A model generated the notes under the pieces. That model was not told the origin of the DNA and did not search any database. It saw only the letters and a program-made list of their open reading frames with translations. A program made the position numbers and the translations under genes. From Apostichopus japonicus (lineage: Eukaryota; Echinodermata; Holothuroidea; Aspidochirotida; Stichopodidae), in NCBI RefSeq assembly GCF_037975245.1, contig NC_092569.1, positions 19,647,501-19,711,500 on the forward strand: DNA of 64,000 nucleotides, read 5' to 3'. Shown here piece after piece: positions 23,201-33,200 of this stretch. Each line of letters opens with the position of its first letter. Positions within the stretch are counted from its first letter, which is position 1.

Positions 23201-26200
23201 ATACTATATTGCATTTTTTTTGGAGTAAATAAATTGGAAGCTACAGTACGTGTACTGTACGTATGGGAAATTATGAACAAACCTGGCAAAGAAATTTGGG
23301 GTTAGAACAGGGTCCAACCCAGTGTCCTCAAGAATACAAGTCCTATTCCCTACCACAATTTATTACCTGTTGTGGATTTTTGTTGTTCAATGCAAAATAT
23401 TCAATATTATGATCTCGTTGTGTAGATCTCGTTGTCTCGCGCAGCTTGATCTTTAAGGTTGAAATGAACCAGGCTGTAACTGAGTGATTGATGTAAACTT
23501 ATTCATCCAAGGAAGTTGTTACAATACTTGTGCTGTAACATGCTGGTCATTGATTTTTTTTCGTGTATCATTCAACAGAGGGATATCAAACTTTCAGGCA
23601 ATGGACAGAGGTTCTCTTCCAATTCCCGGAGCCGGTACCTTCGGTCCTGCCTTGCCGTCAAGGAATGGCATAGCTACCCAGACGGGGGGACCATTTTATG
23701 GAACATCGAACAACAGATTCGGAGGTTACAGTAGTGGTTATAACTCCTACGGCTACGGCTCTGGCTCTCCCTACAGTAGTAACTTTGGTAGCATGTATTC
23801 ACCCTATGGCTACAGCAGTAATATGTATGGTAGCAGGTACGGAAATGGACACGGGGGCTACAATGAATTTGGCGGCCCCGAAGGCTACAGTCGGTTTCTG
23901 CAGCAAGCCGAGGAGAATAGCCGTCCGGCCTTTCAGTCCATCGAGAGCATCGTTCAAGCATTCGCCTCTGTCAGCATGATGCTCGACTCCACGTTTCAAA
24001 CTGTCCACAACTGCTTTCGAGCGGTGTTAGGGGTGGCTGACCATTTCTCCAGACTGAAAGTGAACATGGCTAGGATACTGTCAGCGCTGACAATATTTAG
24101 GTTTCTCAGATATACCTATCACAGACTTCTAGAAATGTTAAGGCTCAGACAATCTGGCTTTGCAGAGGAAGTATGGAAGGAAGCTGCAAACAATGCTGTG
24201 TCTATACCGGGCGCCCCCAATGGACCCGGAGGTAAAGCATCGCCCTCCTGGCCCATCTTCATGTTCTTTGCGGTGGTGGTCGGTGGACCCTACGTCATAT
24301 GGAAACTGCTGTGCAATGGAGATGGAGCTAGTCTAGGTAAAGCAGTATTATATTGTATTTGCACCATTTGTGTTCCTAAGTACTGTAGTTTAATTGACAC
24401 AGTCATAAATCACATGGTAACAGTTGGTAAGAAATTACTATAAACTTGTATTTTCCATAATATTTGGTTGTAACCCCGTATGCAGCATTGTGATTGAGCT
24501 AGTGTACAGTATGTGGATAAGTAAGTGGATATTCCATAACTCTAACTTAGGAAATAACTATACAAATTACTTAAATACAGTATGCATTGCTATCCTTGTA
24601 AATCCTTTTCAAGTTTCAATCTATGGGATGTAAGGATGTTATAACATTGTTTCCTTTGAATTAGATTGTCAGCTGTTTTCATTCGGCTGTATGCTGTGTT
24701 TACTGTTAAATTACGCACTCAGGGACAGATGCTTAAAACAATAGCATGTGTACAGCAGTAGACTCATTACCCTTCCTCTATCTATCCCATCATCATTCTC
24801 CTTGCAAAGTGCAAAGTTCACTCTGATACGAATTCAGCTTGTTGTTTACAAGGACAGTTATTCACATTACTGTACAGTCCTACAGGCATACAGTGGTTAC
24901 AGTATGCTGCATATGGTGCAGTGTATATAATGCATTGCAGACTTGTACTGTACAGCGGCTACATGTAAATACTACATGTGTTGCATATGTTACTTTACAG
25001 TGCAGACAATCACATGTACAGTATGCTGAATATGGTGCAGTGCAATAGGTTAGAATGCATTGCAGACTTGTACTGTACATCGGTTACATGTAAATACTAC
25101 ATGTGTTGCATATGTTACTTTACAGTGCAGACAATCACATGTACAGTAACTACAGTATGCTGTACATTGTACAGTCACAGTGATATACAATAGATTGCAT
25201 TGCAGACTTTTACTGTACAGCAGCTACAGTACATATTATACTAAATGTGTTGTATACAATACATGTTACTTTACAGTGCAGACAATCACATGTACAGTAA
25301 CTACAGTATGCTGCACATGGTACAGTCACAGTGATATACAATAGAATGCATTGCAGACTTGTACTGTACAGCAGCTACAGGGGTACAGTACATACTGTAT
25401 TATAACTAAATGTGTTGTATATATGTTACTGTACAGTGCAGACAAGGATTTCCTGAAAAACATGTACTTATTTTCATTAGTTACAACTATGTTGGCCAGT
25501 TTCATAACAAACACTAATTTACCAACATTCATAATGTCACCAATACTCTTTATACAGTACGTCAGGGTCCATTTTGAAATGTATTATTCTAAGTTAAATT
25601 GCAATCAACCATTAACCCAGACAGTTGGTATTATTATTGTACTGTACAGTTGGCTGCTTCAGACTTGGTATGCAATTTTCTCAAAATTCTTCACCAAAGA
25701 TTTACAGTGTATAACAAAAGAAGAGCAATGAACAGGTTAAATAAGTTAAGATTTACCATCTGTGTAACTTATGCCATGTAGCACTGTGCCTGCACAATAA
25801 ATTTATAAGCAATATTGATGAAGAAAAGTGATTTTTTATCCTGATCAGTAATCAATAACATAAATATGAGTATATGGTTACAACGAAATGTTGCGCTCTC
25901 AGACTCTGACAAATTCAGCCTTAACTTAAATTAATACTCAGACAACTGCAAGGAAACCTTTCATTCCCTTCAAAGCATGATTAAATAAAGTTCTACAACT
26001 GATCACGGTACAGTATTTTGTTTGCATCCAGTGCACCTTGCCTATGGAACTCACTTCCAGAACATGTAAAAATGTGCAATACTGTGAACAGTTTCAAATC
26101 AGCTCTCAAAGCATACTGTATCTTTTCACAAAAGCATATGCTATAATTGTTATCATTTTGTTAAGCGCTACGAGAATTATTTCATAGTTTGTTTGCCGCT

Positions 26201-29200
26201 ATAAAAAAATTATGTATATATTATTATTATATTTAACATGTGATTATTATTATGCTGCACATGCAGGTGTTCCAGAGTGGGCCAGTGGAGAGGAAGACCA
26301 CGTGGTAGCCAGAGCAGAGTACGACTTTGACTCGGATCGTCAGGATGAGGTCTCCTTCAAGGCAGGGAATGTCCTTAACCTCGCACCCAAAGGTTTGTCA
26401 ATAAATAAACATCCGAAAATGAAATGATCTCTAGATTTCAAGATTTGTAGCATTTCCTATTTGTCCCTGAGACTTCTATGATTCCATGAACTCCATATAC
26501 TGGTAGTGTAGCAAACTGTACTTAATTGTGTGCACTCTTGCAGTACTTTGCCTCATGGGTGTTTGCACTTAGTATGTACTGTACTGATACTACTGGGCTC
26601 ATTTTAGAATCTAGTACATGTAGATTATAGTGCCAGTACATGCACTCTTGTATTATTCCATGAACTCCATATACTGGTAGTGTAGCAAACTGTACAGTAC
26701 TTAATTGTGTGTACTCTTGCAATACTTTGTCTCATGGGTGTTTGCACTTAGTACTGTACTGATACAACTGGGTTCATTTTAGAAATCTTGTATGTAGATT
26801 ATAGTGCCAGTAAATGCCCTCTTGTATGTTTCCATGAACTCCATATACTGGTAGTGTAAGCAAACTCCTTAATTGTGTGTACTATTGCAGCATTCTATTG
26901 CAGAATTGTTCCCATATTGTATATGTCTGCTTTCGCTGGTACCATGAAAGGATCCTTGTCTTGCCTTCAATGTAACATGTAAATGATACATGATCATTTT
27001 TAATATTTGAACCTGTATGCATTCATCATCTGCACTCACTATCAGTGAAAATGAAGGTAACCGTTACATCTTAATCACTAGACTGTTGTTTCCTTTTGGG
27101 TGTCTTGCCTGTTAGGGATGTCAGCTTAAAGTATAAACAGTACTACTACACCATACTGCTACCATAGCATTTATGGCATTAATCTACAGTATGATGCCTG
27201 CAAGCCAGTATTAATATTTCCAGTATATATATGGTTGTTTTTTTGATACAGTGGCAAGACATCAATCCAGTGCAATCAATTTTGTACCATCTACTGATAT
27301 ATGCTGGTACTTGGTGGCATAAATTACTCACTGAAGTTCCATCATGCTTGAACGAAATGAAAAATATTATTTTCTTCCAGTATATTACTGTCTTGCTCTG
27401 TGTACTCTTCAAGTATTCTACACCTGGCTTGGGGCGATTACATCTGAATGTAATCGATTACGATTACGATTACTTGAGAATGTATTATTACGATTACGAT
27501 TACAGCCTAAAGTTGAAGTAATCGATTACGATTACATTGTAATGTAATCGTGATTACAATCACGATTACATTGTGGTTACTTGCACAATCCTTTGCATAT
27601 CTGTTTAATACAACTCTCTGCCGGGAAATAGGGCAATGAAATAGGGCAAAGGAAGGGCATTTACAGTATATACGGACAAAATTGTGGAAGTACTGTATAT
27701 CTACAATTCCTACCAGGCATTACACATTTATGCCTTAACACGTTTAAGATGTGTAACCCATAAGTGACAGTCCAGTAAAAAATACAATTTAAACAGACAA
27801 AGAGTAAACAGACAAATACTAAAGTAAAACAAATGAAGATTTTCATGCAACACTATACTTTGTAAACTAATAATTTCTGCATAGCAGCAAAACTAAAGAC
27901 TCTTTTACATTATAACACCAAAATAAAACTAAACAGCTTTGAAATGGGGCATGTTAAGTGTTTAATATATACTAATGAAATAATTTTCTATAATCAGCAC
28001 ACCATGTCAACTAATGTCAACCAGTTGTGTATGCAAAAGGATTGTGAACGCTGAGAGGCAGCATTGAACAGAATAATTCAGGTGATAAAAAATCCTTGAA
28101 TATGGCAATTAAATCCCCAGTACTTCTTAGTATAAGTTTATTGTGCTAGAGAATTCTAGAAGCAGGAACACTTCTTTGGTCACACTAAAAGCCAATAGAA
28201 AGAATTAGTTTTAATCATTTCTACTAATTTTGCCCTTCTCATTCAAATTTCACTGTAATCATAAATGTAATACGATTACGATTACTTTGCCCTTGTAATC
28301 GATTACGATTACGATTACTTTGTAATTTTCACAAAAGTAATCGATTACGATTACGATTACTTCAAAAAATGTAATCGATTGTAATCGATTACGATTACTG
28401 ATTACGATTACCCCAAGCCTGTCCTACACTATACATACTTTACTGTACACAGTATTCTACATGTACATACACAGTCTGGGGCATGTTTGCATGGTAACTG
28501 CCTCAAAGAGTGAGCTCATTATGTTGCAGTGCATACTACAGTACTACTGTACATACATACTTGTCATGGCTGGATTATTATTTTATTCTGTCAGCCCGCA
28601 ATGTGACTCGGGAGAAGTGAGCAAGACGTTGCGTAATACATATCTATAGAACTTGAAATATAATGTCAATCTTGGTACCTTGTTCGTTAGTTGTGAACAA
28701 CATAAAATTCTTTCCCCGAAATTTGCGATATTTAACAAAAGAGCAAATGGAGCGAATGTAATCTTTCTGCATATAATCTTAATGTTGCTAAACTATACAA
28801 TTTCACCAATAACAAATTTATAACATTTATTATAATTATGTCAAGAGAATGTTAAATCATTCCACATTCATCTTAAATTGACTCTAGAGTTACAGTATCA
28901 TTATAGTCAAAGTTAGGCTCTGTCAAATAGTACAGTAGACACTTGGGGGGGGGGGGTGAGGGTGGGTGCACTAACAGTGTTCCTAGCTTGAAGACACACT
29001 TCTGTTATGTAGAGAGCAGATTTTTGCTTAACATTGAAATATTTAGTCAATTGACACTGACAGGTCGCTGGCATTTTCTGTGCTTTATCATCATACTATA
29101 AACAGTAAATTTCTGATTTGAACAGTGTCTTTCTGCTTTGATGGGAAGCTTGAGAAATCGAACATATTTAAACAATATCTGTTATACGTCAAATGTAGTG

Positions 29201-29930
29201 TGTAACGATCATCTCCCGGCACACAAGTACACTCAACTTGTTCAAATAGTACTGTAGTAGTACACAAAAGATACATTACTGTACCTCAAGGAGTTCTCAA
29301 ATCAGACCTGCCTCCCCACCCCCCACACCATACACCGTACATACTGTGCTACGTAGGCTGGCAACACTTATCAAGTACTTACAGCCTACTGTATAATACA
29401 AATGCTGCCTGGCCTAGCAAATTAATGTTGCAAATTCCTTTGCAGGTAAAATACACAGCCGAGTTAGTAATTAAATGTCTCTTGTGATTCTTTCCTCTTC
29501 ATTATGATGTGTGAGGGATTTTTTTGTTTTGAATCCATCAGAATTGCAGCCAAACATCAGAGGGTGGCTTCTGGCCAGTGTCGATGGGGAGAAGGTGGGT
29601 CTGGTACCAGGAAACTACATCAAAGTACAGGGGAGGAGGAAAGGAAGGAAACACACCATGCAACCGGGTGGCGAGAGGCAGATCGTCTCTTCCAGTGGCT
29701 CCATCCCACCGATACCAGGAGACACAGGCGCCACCGCCCAACCTGCTGGCCTTCCGGGTGATGTCATGAACGGCACAAACCTCTCATCTTCCTGGAACGA
29801 ATGGTCAGCTCCAAAGACTGACCAGGAATCTCAGCTCAGTGCCTTCAATGAGATCTATCAGGAAACGGGAGACACAGAGAAGAAGGAATGCTGCTCAGGG
29901 CAGAGCTCAGGGCAGAGTAAGGTCACGTGA
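17208..29930 (+). CDS. PEX13: Peroxin-13 (peroxisomal docking-complex membrane protein)
   Basis: Exons 17208-17284, 23579-24336, 26267-26392 and 29542-29930 join in phase (449 residues; human about 403). Exon 1 gives MAAPAKPWEK, the conserved PKPWE start. Residues about 60-120 are a Tyr/Gly-rich region with 13 tyrosines (GYNSYGYGSG, YSPYGYSSNMYG). The family signature follows (FLQQAEENSRPAFQSIESIV, AFASVSMMLDSTF, ADHFSRLK). A hydrophobic segment (WPIFMFFAVVVGGPYVIWKLL, 250-270) precedes a C-terminal SH3 domain (292-350: ARAEYDF, W329, P343, Y346) split by the last intron. PEX13 sits in the peroxisomal membrane with PEX14 and forms the import site for PEX5-bound matrix proteins. In other species the YG region forms the permeable meshwork, and the SH3 domain binds PEX14 and/or PEX5. 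The gene is intact. Intron 1 is swollen to 6.3 kb by nested transposons. Confidence 0.96.
17605..18388. mobile_element. Foldback-type MITE with CAAAACGTCCC terminal arrays
   Basis: The 784-bp element begins CCAGTCAAAACGTCCC and ends with the inverse, GGGACGTTTTGACTGG. Each end is an array of units built on (GT/AC)CAAAACGTCCCC: about seven on the left (17605-17730, some degenerate) and six on the right (18271-18388), the latter in reverse orientation. The middle is AT-rich and non-coding. No perfect target duplication is seen; GTAGCATGG occurs just outside both ends (17591 and 18394) and may be part of one. It lies in PEX13 intron 1. Confidence 0.85.
19021..19096 (-). mobile_element. tRNA-derived SINE, 5'-truncated copy A
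   Basis: This copy holds only the 3' part of the SINE found at 44091 and 60594. It reads (on +) ATCCTCCTGCAAGCAGG, then AACTCGCGAAG, CAAAGCCGCAAGCTGAC and GAAGTCAGTCT. As in the other copies, its 3' side is an ATGT microsatellite (about 18999-19015). It lies in PEX13 intron 1, antisense to the gene. Confidence 0.75.
19588..22250. mobile_element. Inner (nested) DNA transposon with TGTA target duplication
   Basis: Terminal inverted repeats GGGCAGGTCCAAGCTATT lie at 19588-19605 and 22233-22250. Each end is flanked by TGTA (19584-19587, 22251-22254), a 4-bp duplication. The 2663-bp body has no long reading frame. It carries eight exact copies of GTGACGTACGGGAC and a four-copy tandem repeat of about 250 bp. 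It inserted into the interior of the outer long-TIR element, in PEX13 intron 1. The superfamily is unknown; 4-bp duplications occur in Chapaev- and Academ-like groups among others. Confidence 0.75.
20615..21603 (+). repeat. Four-copy tandem repeat of ~250 bp inside inner transposon
   Basis: Copies begin with CAGTATTAGGTCTATAGAG at 20615, 20867, 21117 and 21362, giving periods of 252, 250 and 245. They are closely similar throughout, sharing GTTGTACTAGTTTCATAGAT, CAGTATATACCG and GCTAGAATTGATGTTATGAG. Small indels and point changes shift reading frames between copies, so it is not coding. The fourth copy decays after TATTTGATG near 21603. Confidence 0.9.
24885..25450 (+). repeat. Minisatellite rich in TACTGTACAG/CACATGTACAG
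   Basis: Four imperfect units of about 125-155 bp begin near GCATTGCAGACTTGTACTG at about 24932, 25057, 25196 and 25348. They contain TTACTTTACAGTGCAGACAA and CACATGTACAGTA. The region is dominated by self-complementary TGTACA/TACTGTACAGTA words. It lies in PEX13 intron 2. Small frames in it are shadows of the repeat. Confidence 0.75.
26027..26215 (+). mobile_element. CR1/Jockey-type LINE 3'-end fossil
   Basis: Thirty-nine codons to a TAA at 26144 read SSAPCLWNSLPEHVK then NSFKSALKAY. This is the well-known C-terminal tail (WNSLP...FK..LK) of CR1/L2/Jockey-like reverse transcriptases. A short 3' UTR containing TTAAGCGCTACGAGAA and GCCGCTATAAA ends in an AT/TTA microsatellite, as such LINEs often do. 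It is a severely 5'-truncated copy in PEX13 intron 2, ending just upstream of exon 3 (26267). Confidence 0.75.
26482..26895 (+). repeat. Tandem repeat of ~175 bp, 2.4 copies
   Basis: Units starting TTCCATGAACTCCATATACT at about 26482, 26656 and 26831 repeat with a period near 175 bp. They share GGTAGTGTAGCAAACTG, CTCATGGGTGTTTGCACTTAG and GATTATAGTGCCAGTA. The third copy stops after CTATTGCAG. Located in PEX13 intron 3. Confidence 0.85.
27424..28421. mobile_element. hAT-like MITE with GATTACGATTAC subterminal repeats
   Basis: The 998-bp element has ends CTGGCTTGGGG (left) and CCCCAAGCCTG (right, inverse of CAGGCTTGGGG). Near-identical 8-bp flanks are TTCTACAC (27416-27423) and TCCTACAC (28422-28429). 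Both ends carry many GTAATCGATTACGATTAC words, left at about 27452-27570 and right at about 28255-28410. A second inverted pair (GCACAATCCTTTGCATA near 27582, inverse near 28028) extends the symmetry. The 8-bp duplication and C(A)GG...GGG end fit hAT non-autonomous elements. No transposase is encoded. Located in PEX13 intron 3. Confidence 0.85.
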
Positions 29931-30232
29931 TCATCGTATTCAGGTATAATGGACCCTGAGGCAAACAGGTCTTGTTGATATGTCGCAGATCATAGGAAAA
30001 TTACATTTTGTAAATTTTATTACCTTGATATGTATGATGAATTACCTTTGAATTACCAAATGTTCAGAAAGGTTGTCTACTACTCAAATAACCTTCCATT
30101 TTGTTGGTCTATCAGGTGTCATCAAGGACTCCCTTGTTTTGGTCAAAGTCGTCCAGTAGAACTGGACCAGCAGTGTACCATTACTTATGAAATAATGTTA
30201 TTATTATCTAATATATATTAAATTATAACAAA

Positions 30233-30238
30233 AATAAA
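30233..30238 (+). terminator. Polyadenylation signal AATAAA of PEX13
   Basis: AATAAA occurs about 300 bases after the PEX13 stop (TGA, 29928-29930), within an A-rich stretch. It is a reasonable candidate for the 3' end; no transcript evidence is available. Confidence 0.5.
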
Positions 30239-33200
30239 GGAGGTTAAAGTAAGAATCACGAACCAACTTTTACAGTTAATTTCGTTTGTAATATATATCA
30301 GTAATTAGGATAATTCCGGATGTACATCTGGTGTTCAGAACCATGCTAAATGGTATATATCAAGATCATTTTCTGTGTATTCCAGAATCCGAGTACTTGT
30401 CACAGATATTGATGAAAACGACCAAAGAAATCACAAATGAGATTTTAATGGTTCTGACTATGTGTAGTATACATGTGTTCTTGTCAGATACACAGCAGAT
30501 GATTCACTAAACCTTTGATCTAGATGATTAATCCTTCCACTCTCAGGGTAACTTCACCTAATACCATCAGGACCACATTGTCACACTGCTCTCAATGTAA
30601 AGGTACTGTGGTTGGAAGGTGGATCAAGTTCTTTGGTTGCCTTTTGCCTGGAGGATTTGCCGTGAGTGATATTTTAATATGGAGTACCTTGCACACCATT
30701 GTACAACTTCCACTTTGATTACAAATCTCTTCAGTAGACTTGTGTGTGGGAGGGAGCTCATTCAAAGAAGATCCGATGACTGGATTGGTTAAAGAAAATC
30801 AAGGACACAGTTATTATTATTATTATAATTATGACTATTGACTATGTATTTGATAGAGCGCTCTACAAAAGATCACAGTGCTTTACAGAAACAAATATAA
30901 ACTACACAATAAAAACAAACCCCAATCCTAAACACAAGCAAAAAAATACAAACATTACTGCGCAGTAAATAAATATGTTTCAATTCAAAATGAAATGAGC
31001 TAAGCTAATCAAAACTTTGTAAACAGGCTCAATGTTTTCAAATATTGGGGGTTTAATTGCATGGAATCTGAATTTGGTGTAATTATTTGCAATTAGTATT
31101 CCACAGGATGACCTCCAAAACTGATTTTGGCCAAAATTTGGTCATCACAAATGGCCATTAAAAATGAAAAAGTAATGAATTGTGAATGAGATGCGGTTAA
31201 GAAGTGTTATATATCTGAAATGTGTGGTTGGGAGCGATGAAGCTCTAAAAGAGTTGAATGTTCTTTATGGGGTAACAATAATACTTAGGGAGGTTGAGCT
31301 GGAAGTTTCTAAAAATACACTATAATGTTTTATGAATATTATTATTAATAGTCTGGAAAAGAAAGTTGGTTCTTGTCAAAGATGTGCAGTTATTTTGCCC
31401 TATAGTTTGCATGTGAGGTAAGGGATAAAGATAGAGAGAGGGATGGTGCTAGTTAATTTTGGCTAGGTGAACACTTCTGGTAAGCCTTTTAAACAATTTT
31501 CTAATGTCAGGAAATAGTGTGTGTATGGTTACATCAGACCAATCACTAGAAATAGCTAAATGTTGCTAAATTGTGGATGCCAGGACTTCTATTATATGAA
31601 CAAACATCAGCTGAGGGGCAAAATATTCCATTGAACATGAAATCAGTTTTGTTGGTTTAAGTCATTTGGTATTGAATAAAAAACATGAGACTAAGCTTCC
31701 CTTTCAAATATGCATACAGCCATTCATAATACAGTTAATTAAAAAAAAAAAATTCTTAATGTAATAAATATGATGCCCCTGTGGGTTTTATATTCTTCAG
31801 TATAAAGTTTGTGGAGTATCATATTCTGTGTCTATTTATATGATAAAAATATTACATAAATTGAACCCCAGAGTTTTGAAGACATGTGTTCCATCAAGAA
31901 TGCATTCAGAGGGACACCTGTCCTGTTGAGTTTCAGATATACGTTACCATCTTATTTATCACATCCATAAGAAACAATACTGTATTTAATTAATGAAATC
32001 ATCATTAAACCAGCACAGTCATTTGATATAAATGATGTATGTAAACCACATTGGATAACAGATAATAGAAGTTGCCAAAACTTGACATTTCAGCAGATTA
32101 GTAATTTGTGTTCAAAAGACTCAATCAAATCTGACTTCTGGAGTCTATCACTCTATCTCTCTTGTGAGATGTCATAAGGCCATATTACTGTACATGTGAT
32201 ATAACTGAAAACCATGCTCATAGTTTTCTTCTTCCTGAAAGATAAGATAACTGGAGTATTTGTTTGTAACAGTCGTCAGTTGTACCAGTTATTATAGATG
32301 CGCCTTTGTTCAAGAACCAGCTTTGCTGTTTCGACTAACGGTCTGCAAGCTTTGGGTTCTGACCAAACTGTCAGGCACAATTTTTTTTTTGTGATTTTTT
32401 TTTGGGGGGGGGGGCGGCAGCAGGGTATCAGGATTTTCCAGTTTCGAACACTATTAGTTGCTGAGGTTTCTTCACACTTGTGATGACAAACAGAATGTTT
32501 TAATGAAAAGAAGTTACCTGAAGACAAATCTATTACTTAATTGATTAATTTGTCATATCAAGAAGGTAAAATATAGATATCCTTATCAACTTTCAATTTG
32601 TCTTGATGTTTGTAATGCAAATGAAGGTTCAATCAATCATTCATTATTTAACAAAATATAAAAATGATATTTCATGATTTGTGTGAAAATCGTTGCAATC
32701 TTTTTTATTACTAAAGCCATTAACGACAATAAAGGCACTGATTTTATATTGATGGTTTTGTGCACTTGTTGGTCTTTTGATTTTGAAATTGTCGGAGCAG
32801 GGAACTTCCACTTTGACCAATTAGCAGCTACCTGGTTGGAGGAGGGAATTGCTAATTGGACCAATTAATATGTGTAATGTAAACAGTGATTTGGTCGAAG
32901 CAGTAACATATGCTGGTTTGTGAGGTGGGGATGGGTGGGGGGGGGGGGAGGGGGTTCACACATCCTTCCCATCCATCCACTGTACGATTGAATCTTAGGC
33001 AGACAAGTACATTTGGGATACCCATGAAGTTATGTGTGATTCTCACTTTTGTGATTCACTAATTGAGACCTTATATTTTGTTCTTGCATTTAGCAGACTA
33101 TAATCCGTTTCTTCTTTTACATCAGAGGCAGACCTGGGGGTGGTGGTGTACAGCCCCTATCCCCCCCCCTAATTGTTTCAATATCACATTAAAATTAAAA

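Noticed and set aside
23484-23578. Upstream extension of the large PEX13 frame, starting MIDVNLFIQG
   Set aside because: A good acceptor (TTCAACAG) precedes 23579 and the 17208 exon supplies the conserved PKPWE start in matching phase, so this stretch is intron.
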